This document shows, piece by piece, positions 50,371 through 62,852 of a stretch of 64,000 nt of DNA. Source of the stretch: Piper betle (taxonomy: Eukaryota > Streptophyta > Magnoliopsida > Piperales > Piperaceae). A program made the translations under genes and the position numbers. Below the pieces are notes generated by a model, which had not been told where the DNA came from, searched no databases, and saw only the letters and a program-made list of their open reading frames with translations. Each line of letters opens with the position of its first letter. Position 1 is the stretch's first letter. The stretch lies in contig JAURVB010014763.1 in assembly GCA_033002965.1 (NCBI GenBank), forward strand, positions 17,691 to 81,690. The letters run 5' to 3'.

Positions 50371-50518
50371 TATATATATATATATTGAGACTGTCAAAGT
50401 GTTGTTTCCAGCTATACGTGAGAGGTTACAGGTCAGGCTTGCTGGCAGCACACAAGTGGGTACCGTGTCAATTGTGAGAGAAATTTGATCTCCTTTTCTT
50501 TTTGTTAGCAGAAGGAAG

Positions 50519-50985
50519 ATGAAAAAAAGCGTCGCTCTCGAATTTGACATGCGTAAAGCCTTTGATAGAGTTGAGTGGGGGGTCTTTGATGGGTATCATG
50601 ATACGATTGTGATTTTTCAAGGCATGGTGCAATCTGATATTCAGTTGTACAGGCGTTACAAAGATCTGTGCTCTCGTAAATGGAAGGTAGTCCATCACCG
50701 TCAAGAGGATCAAGACGGTTCTTCTTTCTCCTTAAATCTTTATTCTAGTTGAGGAGGGGCTTTCTCTTTTACTTCGATAGGTTGAAATACAGACAACTTC
50801 ATGGATTGACAGTGGTAAGTAATGCTCCTTCTATAACATACGTAATGTTTGCTGGTGATACAGTTTTATTTTGTAAAACTAACAGTCAAGATAAAAAGAA
50901 GTTGTTTGACATCGTCAAATGGGTTCCTGGGGAGATTATTTATTGTAACCAAAATTCTTGCGTCTGTATTTTGTTCTCCTTCTAG
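50519..50985 (+). pseudogene. LINE reverse transcriptase remnant
   Basis: Two overlapping frames. The first (from 50519) has VALEFDMRKAFDRVEW, the RT block with the first catalytic Asp (usually LDMSKAYDRVEW). The second has LHGLTVVSNAPSITYVMFAGDTVLFCK, the FADD block, in which the second Asp is replaced by Gly (FAGD). The usual sequence between the blocks is mostly missing, and stops occur around 50750. This is a decayed, inactive fragment of a plant L1-type non-LTR element; no ends were identified. Confidence 0.85.
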
Positions 50986-51934
50986 TTGATGGTTAGTTTT
51001 TGGGTTTAAAAAACAAAACAAAAATCTAAACTGTGAACTCTGTTTCATTGGAGGAGTAGCTGCTTACAAAGGTTGAGGGTTAAATCGCTATTAAAGATGA
51101 TCAGGTTGATCAGTAGTGTTTGTGAATTGCTGATTCTATTGTTTTAGGTGTATCACTTTAATTTTAACATCAACAGCATCTGAAGATTGAAGTAGATTCA
51201 TAATCTTTCGATCGACAAAATACAATCACTCCATGTTACTCAGAACACTATGAATTTCGTTACCTGCTCGTGGAAACACTATTGTATCTTCTTCTCTCTA
51301 CACTTACAACAAATTGTGAACTAATTTTTCATCTGTGTCTTTGTATTATTATGCTGAGATGGACAAATTTAAAGTGAGTAATGAATCTGTTTGAACCAAT
51401 TCGAAATTACATTCTACGCACTTTTTAAGGTTGACCCATTTTTATTTTAATTACATTGTTTCCCTCTGTTTTCTTTTCTTGTATTCCGAGTCTCTGTAAT
51501 TAACCTTTTTCTCTTGTTAATCTAAGTTTCCTTTGGAAAAAGAAAAAAGAAAAAAAAACAAGAACATAAAAGCTAGGAAATGCGTGATAAAGAAAACGAA
51601 AAAAATATGTAAAATCCAAAATGGTGACTCAACAATAGATGCCAACAAAGGTTCCCGCATAATTAAGCAGGATAAAACGAAATATCAGCGAAGAAGAGCT
51701 CCGTTGATTGATCCTAACATGTAAACTTCGCCTTCTGAACACAAATCCAAGGATATAAACACAACATCAGACAAACTTGATATCACTAGGATTTCAAAAA
51801 CAAATTCAGCAATACACCAAAATTCGATAGAAAATGGCCTAAGCCCAATCATACTCACAACTTGTAACAGCTTTACTAAACATGAGAAGATGAGACTGTC
51901 ATATATTTATAAGGACTTACAACAGATTTGCCTC
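50986..51934. other. Spacer, no gene seen
   Basis: AT-rich with a poly-purine stretch around 51530-51600. The plus-strand frame at 51533-51724 is lysine-rich low complexity. The last 100 bases are the likely 3' UTR of the DUF3511 gene. Confidence 0.5.
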
Positions 51935-52276
51935 TCACCACCATCCATATACAACCTCGGTATATCTATCTTTGATCCATCTAAAGCTCTTCCTCATTGA
52001 GCCCTTCATCTTGCCCTCCATAGCATAGACCTTGTAGCCTGCCACCCTCTTCTTCCTCTGTAGCTCTGGGTCATTTAAGCTCCAAACTTTGAAAGACCCA
52101 CTTGGCTTCCCCTTCTTCAACTTCATCTCTTTGGGCATCTGAGGAGGTGGATATGAAGCATAAGAGGCGCTGTAGCATCTCAAGTCATGGTCACCAGAGA
52201 AGCCAGGCATGGCTCCTCCATACCTCTCCATCTGCATCCCCCCACCACCATAAGACTTCGATCTGAAGTCTTCCAT
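51935..52276 (-). CDS. DUF3511 domain protein
   Basis: Intact single-exon gene of 113 codons, starting at MEDFRSKSYGGG. Residues 1-45 are Gly/Ser/Tyr-rich. The C-terminal half holds the DUF3511 block: LKKGKPSGSFKVWSLNDPE, QRKKRVAGYKVYAMEGK, GSMRKSFRWIKDRY, ending VVYGWW. This family occurs only in land plants, is small and basic, and has no known biochemical function. The length matches the family. A TATA-like CATAAAAG sits about 65 bases upstream of the start on the minus strand. Confidence 0.92.
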   Translation of the reverse strand: MEDFRSKSYGGGGMQMERYGGAMPGFSGDHDLRCYSASYASYPPPQMPKEMKLKKGKPSGSFKVWSLNDPELQRKKRVAGYKVYAMEGKMKGSMRKSFRWIKDRYTEVVYGWW

Positions 52277-52338
52277 CTAGGAGACAGAGACCGGGAATTA
52301 GGCCAGATAACTATAAAAGTTGATTGAGAGGGGGAAGC

Positions 52339-52346
52339 TTTTATGC
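52339..52346 (-). promoter_or_regulatory. TATA-like box of the DUF3511 gene
   Basis: On the minus strand the sequence reads CATAAAAG, 63-70 bases before the start codon at 52276, which leaves a short leader. The next AT-rich candidate, TTTTATAG near 52312-52319, is too close to the start to be preferred. Confidence 0.35.
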
Positions 52347-54205
52347 TTTCTCTGAAATGAACTTTTCTGTAGCCAGCCCCTAAATCAGCAGCTGGAAATA
52401 GCTCAATGGGGTGTACAATTGGGTAACGGTGATGGGTATATTTGTTAGTGTAAGACTTGTTGATTGAGTTGACTTAGTACAAAACCCATTTTTTGCATTG
52501 TAAGAGCAGCATCAACAATGAAGATTTTGACGTAGATCGATTAATAACATATAGGAAAATGTATGTGACCAATTACATGCGAAAAATTTTTCTTGGTGGT
52601 CATCAAAGCATGTATGAAAGGGATGGACAACTTGTGATACATCAGTTGGCGACTTCACCGGTTTTTGATCGGAAAATTTTATGACATGCATGCCTCAATG
52701 GTTAGATTGCTTTCTAGGTAACCTTTTACATCGTTAGATATGCATACTTGCAGTAGAAAATAAATGAGGACCTTTCCATAACAATAACCTACTTCACAAT
52801 TTTGATCTGCATGTACATCTTGTCAAAGGCAGATTGATTTTAGTTATATTTGCTTATCTCAGCGATATGGTTGATGGTGGATGCAGCCGATTCAACAAAC
52901 AAACCATAAACAGAGATGCCTCACCTACAAGCGTATGAATAATGAATATCACTTGAAGCTCTGACCCCAACATAGAAATTGCAGGGCAAGGGAAATTAGA
53001 AACTGATTGGAGTTGGTGAGAGTGAGCTGTATGCATTGATAAAGTTTGAAGCATAGCTGTTTATAAATAAGTGATGAGGTTTGGTGACGGCAGACGTCCA
53101 GAAAAGTTCAGCATTTATAAAACTTGAAGAAGCGTATATAAATATGAGGAATCACCCAAAATATGTAAGAACAAAAAGAAAAAGCATTTATCTATCAAAA
53201 ACTTAGCATCTTAAAGCTTTCGATTAGCAGATTCTCGCCATTTCACTGCTCAGTTAATAAAATTAATCACACAACGTTGATCGAGGATTGTAGTACAAAT
53301 CTTTGGTAATAGACAAAGGAAGAAACGACTTTCCAACTCCTACAAAGAAGCCAAGCAAAACGACTCCACTTTGAAGAGGTGGTTGAGCTAATTTTCGTTA
53401 TTTCCAACATGCTTAACCCTACGCTCTATCGAGCATAGAAGAATTTCTGGACCTCTCGCTAATATAGACACAAAAGAAGGATCACAAAATCTGCTAAAAG
53501 ATTAAACCAAGAAGAAAGCTAAATTTATAGAAGTATCGCAAGTGCAAAGCTTAAAATTCACCATAGAGATCAGTAGAATCTATCCAAAGAAACAAATTCT
53601 GCATCTTCATATCACCGAGTAAAAAACCAGAATTTGAAGAATATTTGTAATATAGAAAAATAACAATTGCTAAATAATACCCTTAAATTAAGATAAAATG
53701 CAAAAGGAACACTCATTCGAGATGAATCAAAGTGGGGGTGTGGGAGTGCAACAAAATTAAGATAACAGATCTAGCACACTTATGCACCTGTTTTTGACGC
53801 AAGCTTTTCACAATGCTGTCAATATTCTGAGGAAACCATTCTTAAAATTACCAAAAGACATCTTAATGCATTCTAAATTTACTAACATAGCTACCTAGAA
53901 GGCACAGTAGTGGTGCAACCACTAATGCATCTTTCAATCGAGATTCATGTGTACATTCCTTTCGTTTACTTGTCTTTGTTTTTTGCAGTGATGCTCATCT
54001 AGGATATGCATGATCTTCATTACAAGGCATTCAAAAATGGCCCACCAGTCAATATTTTTTAGAGCTGTAAATTTGCTACTCATTATGGCGATGAGGGTAA
54101 TTTTGTCATTTATGGTGTACAACAATGGACATGCAGCAAACAACTCACTTCTATTGTGCTTATGAAATCAACAAATCCTTGAAGCTCGCCTGGCTATATG
54201 CTGAG
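52347..54205. other. Spacer, no gene seen
   Basis: Short frames on both strands lack motifs and splice context. The right edge joins the last exon of the telomere-binding gene; part of 53900-54205 is probably its 3' UTR. Confidence 0.5.
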
Positions 54206-56473
54206 TTAAGCCATTGTGACAATTTCACCACGAAGGCCTGCAAACATTTGCCCAAAAAAAAACAATATCATTTAGAAATTAGGCACCAACAACATATACT
54301 TGATCCTAGGTAATTTGTAATTACATTGTTCAAATATGCTTTTCGCCAGCTGCAGAAATGAGTCAGACTCCTCTGCCATTCTCGAGATTTTCTCAGCTTC
54401 CTTGACTGCTTCAGCTGCAAGTTCTGATTTCGCTTCAGCATCTACAATTTTGGAGGCAGCATTGTTTGCAAGTTCACCTAGCAAATTAGTCGTTTGAAGA
54501 GCTTGATTTGGTTGTGTACGAAGATGGAAGTATCTTTGCTTTGGGGTTGGCGTTTTGGCCATAAATGATGCACCTTTCAGCCTGTAACCATTAGAGGCCT
54601 GAAATAGTTTGAAATAAATTTTTACATGAGCAGTAATTCAAACAAGTGCTTCACCAATCAAGTGTTTTCATGCACCACTTGTGAATATTTACAATCACAA
54701 AATGAGGCAATTACCTTCTCAATTTTATCCTTCTCAATAAGCTGTCTCAACTTGGAACTAAGCACTCTCCTAAAATTTGATGGTACATCCTGCTTTTGCT
54801 GCACAATATTTTACCATGAAAGTGAACACATTGTTAGAAAATTTTTGATAATCTAGAAGTGAAAAAATTTTATATATTTATTAAATGATAGAAGTGTCAT
54901 TAGTTGAGGGGGTACTGGGGCATGGCCAGAACATTTGGGCCATTGATCATATGAACTGCCCAAATTAGAACTCCCCCATCCCATGCGACGAAGAAAGGTT
55001 TTCGGGTCCTAATCTGGACCGTCCATATATGATCCGGCTAATCAAATTAGAACTCCCCACACAGCCCAACCATCAACCACCCCCTCTTCCCCTGTCCCCC
55101 TCGCCAAACCAACAACCACCACCACCACCACCATGAGGCAACCTTACGTCTCACTTAAAATCATGTAGAGCTAATTTTTTTCATATATGAACAATGATAT
55201 GAAGATTATACTACTACCTATCAATTGTGCTGATGAAAGGCAAATTCATGAAAAACATTCGCCTCAATTACTACTATCCCTCCAATGAGGAGAAAACAAA
55301 ACAATATACAAGGCCCGCAACACAGATAGAGAAACATAAGAAAATTAATCAAAACAATGTTGATCAATTTCCCCTTCAGTAATGACTTTGAATTTTTATT
55401 TTTTACTTTTTATTTCAATTCTATTATTCTACACCAACACAAGAGCCCTGCTTCATTTACATGGCATGCCTACCACATATTGTCTCCCACAACAATCGAA
55501 GATTCATGCCCACACGTCATGTTCAGTTGACTTACTCCAAAAAACCTAGGTTAAACTGGCAGCAGTTATTAACACCAAGAAGATAGCTATTCCCCACAGC
55601 TAAAGAGCACTGACCTATTTCAACCTATCAGACACATCCCGAATGTGATACTTCATAAAACCCACAATCGCCGTATGATACAACAAGCCAAGCAATCACC
55701 CACATTAATGCAAACAAACAATTTTCGACGTACAAGCACTAACCTCAATGAAGTGATGGATTGCACTAATATCAGTTCCGTTAGGATCTTTCAATGTTGA
55801 TAGTGCTTCAAGGATAAGAGCATGATACCTAAAATAACACAAATATGTAAAACTCAATTTTCTTTTTTCTTTTCAATAAAATCAAATGATGGTACGAAGT
55901 AAGAAAACAATCTACAATCCAACTGTTTCCAAACTTAACATGACAACTTAGCATCCAACTAAAATCGATAAAATAAATCTAGAATCATAAAAAAGAAACA
56001 ATTTTTATGGTTTTTTAAGAAAAAGGTTGCGACCTACTTCGGCTTGACCTGTTGATTGGCAGACACAGGTTTAGCAAGAACCGGCGGGGGAGAAACCGGA
56101 GAGGACTCGGGAAGCGGCGGCGCAGGGAGCGCTTTCAACTTGGGGGATTTGGCGGGTCTCTCTTTCGACCCAACAAGGTTACTAGCGCTAACACTCAAGT
56201 TCCTCCATTTATCCTTCAAAAATGGAGAAGACCCAACAAGAAAAGGGAAGATTGGAACACAGTTTTGACCAGAAATCGGAGCAACTCGAAAGCAAGAAGG
56301 AGGAGGGGGGGGGGGGGATGTACCTTGAGGTCGATGTTGGAGCGGGCGGCGAGGAGGTGGCGGAACTCGGGGTCCATCTGAATGGTGCGCCACTTACCGG
56401 CGCCGTGCTTGTCGACGCCGGCGCGTAGGGCTTCCTCCTCCTCCGACGTCCACTTCTGCTTCGGCGCACCCAT
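54206..56473 (-). CDS. TRB1: Telomere repeat-binding factor (single Myb histone), six exons
   Basis: Plant TRB/SMH proteins bind telomeric and telo-box DNA, help maintain telomeres and recruit chromatin regulators. Splicing on the minus strand gives six exons with GT..AG ends: 56324-56473, 56038-56213, 55744-55828, 54715-54798, 54325-54598, 54206-54237; total 801 bases, 266 residues, frame kept at every join. Domains: N-terminal Myb ([26 protein letters not shown], telobox LKDKWRNL across the first intron), a Pro-rich linker, a histone H1/H5 globular domain ([48 protein letters not shown]), and a C-terminal coiled coil rich in Ala/Glu ([20 protein letters not shown]) ending LRGEIVTMA. The last, 32-base exon was chosen because it restores the family ending RGE. 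Length matches the family. The exact paralogue number (TRB1-3) is uncertain. Confidence 0.93.
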
Positions 56474-56939
56474 GGGCGGTGGTCGCCGAACCTCGCCGAG
56501 ACTCGCCTCGACGCCGAAGATGAGGAGGAGACGATCGATCAATGGCCGATCTTACTGCGGCCGACCCTTCTTATATTTCTCCAAAGCTGCCGTCTTTGTT
56601 CTTCTCTGCCGTACTTGGCTTGGGAAGGGATCGCAAGGCACGCTTTCCACTTCGACTCTCTCCCTTCAGCCACGGAGCAGACATGCACGACTCGGCCTCG
56701 GATGAAATTCGCGATTGAAATTGGATCGGCGGTGTGCTAATCTAATTTTAAGGCCAAATTAATCGGCTCCGAACTTGATTTACCCATGTTTAGACCGATG
56801 TAAATCTAATTTGAAATCAATTGAAATAAATTGAAAAAAATTAGTTTTTGAGTAAATGATTAAAATACCCATACGTATAATATTTATTAAATTATTTAAA
56901 TATGAGTAAAATTGAAATTTTGATTTTAAAATACCCCTT
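56474..56939. other. 5' flank of the telomere-binding gene
   Basis: The first 100-200 bases upstream of the start are GC-moderate and probably hold leader and promoter. A plus-strand frame here (56382-56705) overlaps exon 1 and is a shadow. Beyond 56720 the sequence becomes AT-rich. Confidence 0.4.
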
Positions 56940-57345
56940 TTCTCTCTCCGCCGTCGCTGCCCCTTCACTTTGGCAAGGCTAGGCAGGGCCGACAGGGGGC
57001 GTTGCCGGCATGGGATGGGTCAGGACGAGGGTGGCAGGGCGGGGCAGAGGTGTAAGGAGGGGGGATTGGGCAGGGCAAGCCGGCAGGGTGAGGTCGGGCA
57101 AGGCGGAGCCGATGGGGGGAGGCCGGGCGGTGCGGGGCCGGTGGGGGAGGCGGGGTAGGGCGTCGAGCGGCAAGGGTGAAGGAGGGTGGCATTCTCGTAA
57201 TTAAAAGTTGACTTGATTCCGATTCGAATCAAAAATAAAAATTAATTCCAAATAATTAAAAAATCTAAAAAATATCATAAACTATAATACACACAATAAT
57301 ATCAAAATAACGTCAATACTTAATTTTTATATATTTATGTTATAA
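56940..57345 (-). mobile_element. Fragment of the 3-kb LTR family
   Basis: A CpG-rich block (56945-57190, G-rich low complexity) is followed by GGTGGCATTCTCGTAATTA, AAAGTTGACTTGATTCC, then AAAAATATCATAAACTATAATACAC and AATATCAAAATAACG. These match, in order, the junction between the CpG-rich block and the LTR start in copies F and G. Both LTR ends are missing, so this is an old truncated piece. Confidence 0.6.
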
Positions 57346-57552
57346 ATTATCAAATTATTATATATGATCGATTAGACTGATTTGGACTGATTCAACTGAA
57401 CCGATTCCTTTTCGATTTAGACCAATTCCCATTCGATTTAGACCGATTCTCATTCCAACTCCGACTCCTTCGAAAACCGATTTCGATTCTGATTTTTGCA
57501 ACCATGCCTCAGAGATGCTAGCTACTTGTGGATAACAATAATCAAACTCATT

Positions 57553-57584
<32 letters not shown>

Positions 57585-59352
57585 GAGTAAAGTTTTTTTT
57601 TGGTTAACAAACGGGTAAAATTTTCTACCCTAACTCTAACATGGATCATCAGATTGATTGCAATGGCCATCCAAATTTGATAAAAATAAAACAAAATACC
57701 CTTCCATCCCTCCTCTGTCGGTGAGGTTTAGCCACTACTAGCTGGCCAGAACCTGGTCGTAGGCCATTTTTGTTAAAGGCATGGCCAAATCTGACCGCAA
57801 TTGGCCAGGTCCAGCTCATGGCAACCAGCTTCGGTCGTGGTAGAAGTTTTTTTAAAGGCATAGTCGGATTTGACTACCGCCAGCCAGGTCCATCCTGCAG
57901 CAGTTGGACCTAGCTGACGGTGGCCAAATCTAGTAGAGGTAGAAATTTTTTTAAATTTTTTATAAAGACATCTGACTTGGTCATCCCCCGCCAGATCTAG
58001 TCAGAGAACAGTGTAATACCCCGATCTGACTCACCTACAAACCCAACTAAAAATGCTAACGATTGATTGAACTATTCACTAATTTACTTAATTTGGTCAA
58101 GTCATTTTCGATTTACCTTCAACATCTCAAGATAATAATGCAAACATTCAATGTATAAATGAGATGTTTAGGCTCTAACGTTGTTTTAGATGAACGATAT
58201 GATACGCAATCTACACTTAAAATAAAACAACCTGTTAAGAGTTCAAAAAATAAACAATTTTTAAAACAAAATGGGCAAAGTCTCCCCTAAAAGTGCAATA
58301 AAGACCACCTTATCATTGACAAATAATTTATATATGTAACAATAAAAACTTAAAGCATTATCAAAACATTGTATTTTTCAAGCAGCATTCACAACATGAT
58401 AGATTTTTATCTTTCTGCGACATGTCTTGACCACATTAGCTCATCTTATTCAATTCTACTCATCATAAATGACCTATGTGAAGTGGGATATGATAAATCC
58501 ACCACTAGACATGCCCGCTTATTTGTTAAATCAAATCACAATAGAAGAGAAGATCAAATCAGAAACGAGACCTAAACGCACCTAGTAAAAGCTCCAATCG
58601 TGTCCACGCACAGCGGCGAGCTCCTACTTTGTACCTACACATCAAATATAAAAGCTAACGCCCACTATGTGAATGATGCATTCACACATCCTAAATAGCA
58701 CACTCATATCAATGCACTCACATCAATTCACAATAATTAAGAACTCCTACTTGATTTACCTAATTAGATCATTAGCTTTCATTCAATATAATTCAAATAA
58801 TACAAATTTGTTTTATTCATAATCAAAGTATTTAATCATGTCAATCAATCAAATCCTAACATGCTATACTAATAATTATCAATTTTAAGTAATTACATTA
58901 CAGTTAATTATACCTCGCGTCGACGGCAATCAATGATGATTAGGGCTTTGGTCGCACATCTTGGGAATTGAATTTTGCACCCGGCAGCGTCTAAAGTTCA
59001 ATTGAGTTTGCTGGGAGGAATTTGGCAAAAATCTAACAATTTCCTGCAAATTTGGCGATTTTTGACGTTTTTCGGCATTTTTTGGCTGCCGAAGTGGCGT
59101 GGTCAGGGGACCGACTTGAAAAGCTCGACTCAACCACATTGTGGCTTTGCCACGTTGTTGAGGCCGGGTTACGATATGGATGGCAAAGGATGGCTCGACG
59201 ACGATCCGGCGGAAGTTAGCGTAGTCTATTGGCAGCGGTGCAACAGTCGGAGGCGGCGTTAACAACAGTGATTAGGTCGGCGAATGGGTGAGAGGGGATA
59301 CCTTTTGGAGGGGATTTTTGGGTGGCAATCTAGTAATTAAAAGTTAACTCGT

Positions 59353-59609
59353 GTGATGCCCTAAATTTGGCTCACTCGCAAATTGAATCGGAACGTCACG
59401 GATCTCGAGTGGATCTACTCTAGATGTTTTGAGATAGAAGATGTCAAACTCTATTTATGAATGAATGCACAAACCCTAACATGCCACTACATGGGTGACA
59501 TGACAACCAATTCATACAAAAAATAATGGCGATAAAATCGACAAGAATTCCCAAAATAAAACGAATAGAATCTCTCCTAGAAAGTGCAATTAAGGGTCAC
59601 GCTGTCAAA

Positions 59610-59652
<43 letters not shown>

Positions 59653-62100
59653 ATAGAAATCCAGATACATTCATTACACCATATTTTTCACATAAACATT
59701 AAATTTGACCACATCACAATATTTTACATTTTGGGTCTCAACCCACCTATTATTCTATTCACATTTCCACCTTTTATCGTTCAGACTACACACTAATATA
59801 TATTTTAGATCCTATTATCAATATTTATTTCTATATACCCAAAATCTTCATCACAAATATTTCATTTTCATAATAACATAACAAAATAATCAAAACAGTC
59901 AAAACAAACATTTTGTCGGTGAGCATGCGTGTGTGCATGCAAGGTAGGTCACTCCTCCATCCAAGCCAGCATATCCAGTATTTACTCCTCCCCTACATAT
60001 ATAAAGAAAAACATCGGTAAGAAGTATTCTTGGTCCAAAACTATAACTACATGACAAACTGGCAAATGAGAGTTGACTCTCATTTTGAATAAAAACATTT
60101 ATATACTTCTCGTGAACACTCCTAAGGGCATCTACTGAGGAGCCACTGGGCTGCAGACCCCATAGCATCCTGAACTGACCGGTCTAATGCCTCTCTCAGC
60201 ATTTTTTCATTTTCTTGGTCCCTTGGGACTACCAGTACATCTTAAACCCTCTCATTTCCTCTATAATTCTCTTGGCCTTAAGCACGAAAGTTGAGTACTC
60301 TCATAGTTGTCGCCTTTAGTACCCTTTGAACCACAAGTCTGGACGTGCACTGTAATAAATAGTACTTATAAACCTCCATATTTCTCTGGGTGTGAGGAAC
60401 TCAAAACGGGAGTTGTCAGGATCCCTCGGGATTGGAACAGCCTGCTCACTAATCAAGAGCCCGCTTTGACTGGCACGTGCACCCGCTCATTGTACGTGTG
60501 AGTCAGTTTTCTCATCTCTTGTCTTACTGAAGTACGATAAAACTATATATAGGTCTGGGAAGGGATATATATAATATGTCCGAAGGCTAATTGTAGTGGA
60601 TCTTATTTTTGAAATCAAACTCGAGAGATCTCATCCTCGAGGGTTATTAATCCAGAAAACTAGTTGATTAAATGGCATGGGTTAAGTGAGATCCAATAAA
60701 ATGCCACTTAGCCCGTCAAACAAACCTGCATTAGAATAGATCATAAAATAGGGAACAAAACCTAAATGGACCTGGCAGAAGCTCCGAGCATGTTCTGGCG
60801 CTTAGGCGACGAACTCCTACTCCATACCTGCACATCAAATCTAGAAGCTAACGCTCGCTACCTGAATGATGCATCAAACTCATCATGAACATCACACTCA
60901 TAATACAATCATCACCCATCATACATCAATCCATATAAGATTTCCTACGCTACATTGTATTAGATTACGATAATTACTTAGTTTACCTAATTAGTTCCTT
61001 ACCGTTCGTTTTAATACACTTCAATCAAGAAATTCATATTTTTATTTACAATAAAAATATCTAGCAAATCAATTCATCAATCCTAGCATGTTGTGCTAAT
61101 AATTATCACCTTTAATAAATTAAGTTGGAGTTAATTATACCTCGCATCGTCGGCAATCGGCGACGCAGCTCGATGCTCAAATTCAGTACCCGGCGATGTC
61201 CGAAGTTCGATCGGGTTTGATTGGATGAGTTTGATAAAAGATTTGATGATTTCTAATGATTTTTGGCAGTTTTTGGCGATTTTTTGGTGACTTTTTTGGC
61301 CAGGTAATTAGGGGTATGGGTTTGCACCGGCTCGGTGAGCTCGACCCAACGATGGTGGCAGTGAGGATGGCAACAACGGCGAGTCGACCGGGGTTGGACA
61401 GCTTGTCCAATTGGGCCTCAACGGCGATGTTGGGTATGGGGGAAATGCTCACAAGTCAGAGGGGAGGCGTTGACGACATGACTGCAGCGGAGCGGCGTGT
61501 ACGACGGAGGAATTGTCTCGTGAAGTGTGGCACAGTCGCACTACAATTCGGCTTTGTGGAGGTCGAGCGATGGCTAGAGGCGGCGTCAGTAATGAGGGTG
61601 GAGACGGCGATTAGGGTTTGGGGGGAAAAGAAAATGTCCTCGGTGGTAATTTGGTAAATAAAATTTGACTCGACTTCGACTCAAGTAAAAAATAATAACT
61701 AATTCATAATAAATCCTAAAAGAAATTTAAAAAATAGGGAAAATCTCACAAAATATAATACACACTGTAACATCATAATGACATACTCTATAACTAATAA
61801 CCCTCCTAAACTGCTCTATAACGGGTCTTAATGCGTTATTCGGCATAAAAATAATTATGCGATCTAATACAAAAATAAATAAATAAAATCTAGGCGTACT
61901 CTCATATATTTTGATAAATCATTCTGTTGTTGTCTTACTGATGTTATCATCATATACTTCGGTATACATAACCCTCGATGGTTTATAACACATGACTGGC
62001 CTCATCTCAATACTCATGTTCTGAAATTGGCTCAACTAAAAAAGCTATCAAACTGACCAAATCTGACTATAAAACCCAGACTCAGGTCATAGGTTTTACA
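59353..62100 (-). mobile_element. Solo LTR, copy G, nested in copy F
   Basis: Starts TGTGATGCCCTAAATTTGG and ends GGTCATAGGTTTTACA, with exact 5-bp repeats ACTCG at 59348-59352 and 62101-62105. Both copies F and G have the same orientation. It holds a TA tract at about 59611-59650, the GGAGCCACTGGGCTGCAGAC block (60136), CCCTCGGGATTGGAACAG (60423), and a CpG-rich block at 61140-61660. Shorter (2748 bp) and more decayed than A and D. Confidence 0.85.
59611..59650. repeat. (TA)n microsatellite in LTR copy G
   Basis: About 19 TA units, at a place where copy E also has a TA tract (43846-43880, in reverse), suggesting repeated expansion of the same seed. Confidence 0.85.
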
Positions 62101-62852
62101 ACTCGACTCCGACTCAAATAAAAAATAATAACCAACTCCTAATAAACTCTAACAAAAATTCAGAAAAATATGAAAAAATATCATAAAAATATAATACACT
62201 TCATAACATCAAAATGACATGTTCTATAACTAATAACCCACCCAACTGCTATCTAACATTGCCTGATGCGTTATTCGGCCTCAAAATAATTTAAAATCAA
62301 ATACGTAAAAAAATTAACTGACATACTATCATATACTTTGATAACTCATTTATTATCATTTTTTGGACGTTATCATTATATACTCGGGTACACTTGGCCC
62401 TTATAGGTCATAACGCACGGCTATCCTCGGCTTAGCATGGGTATCATGAAATTGACTTGACTCACACCAACTGGTTCGCTAATGTAAGACTCTAACTCAA
62501 GTCATGTGTTTTACAGACGGCCAGGTTTTGCTCGTGGCAGCCAGACCCCGTCCGACAGCATCCAGATCTAGTTGTGTCACCCTAAAGGTTGCACGGCCAG
62601 ATTCGATTTCAGCCGGCCATGTTTGGCTGCCTCGAGTCTTATTTGGCTAGTGGGTGGCCAGACATGGCCGCTAGCAGTTAGATTTGGCCAGTGCGGTCAC
62701 CGCTAGCATCATTAGGGGAGGAGGGCTTTAAGTTTTTTTTTGTTGAAAAGTATAGATGTTGGTCATCCTTGTAATCGGACGACTGAGATCAAATTTTGGG
62801 GGCAGAAAAAATTTTCTGCCTCGGGCTCACCCAATCGGCCTTCATATATATA

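Larger units (their letters stand above)
58012..62515 (-). mobile_element. Solo LTR, copy F, interrupted by copy G
   Basis: On the plus strand it starts TGTAATACCCCGATCTGAC and ends GTCATGTGTTTTACA. The flanks AACAG and GACGG agree at only three of five bases, so the target repeat is worn. The end resembles copies B, C and E, not A and D. Blocks seen: AGTGCAATAAAGACCACC (58293), GCGGCGAGCTCC, GCGTCGACGGCAATC; then copy G interrupts, and the LTR start follows from 62106. CpG decay is strong. Confidence 0.8.
57585..62843. mobile_element. TA-bounded foldback element, host of LTR copies F and G
   Basis: Bounded by a TA tract at 57559-57584 and another at 62844-62852. The left arm (57617-57665: GGTAAAATTTTCTACCC, GGATCATCAGATTGATTGC) is the inverted relative of the right arm (62770-62820: GGTCATCCTTGTAATCGG, GAGATCAAATTTTGGGGG, AAAAATTTTCTGCC). 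The core is rich in GGCCAG/CTGGCC. Removing LTR copy F leaves roughly 770 bases. No transposase frame. Confidence 0.65.
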
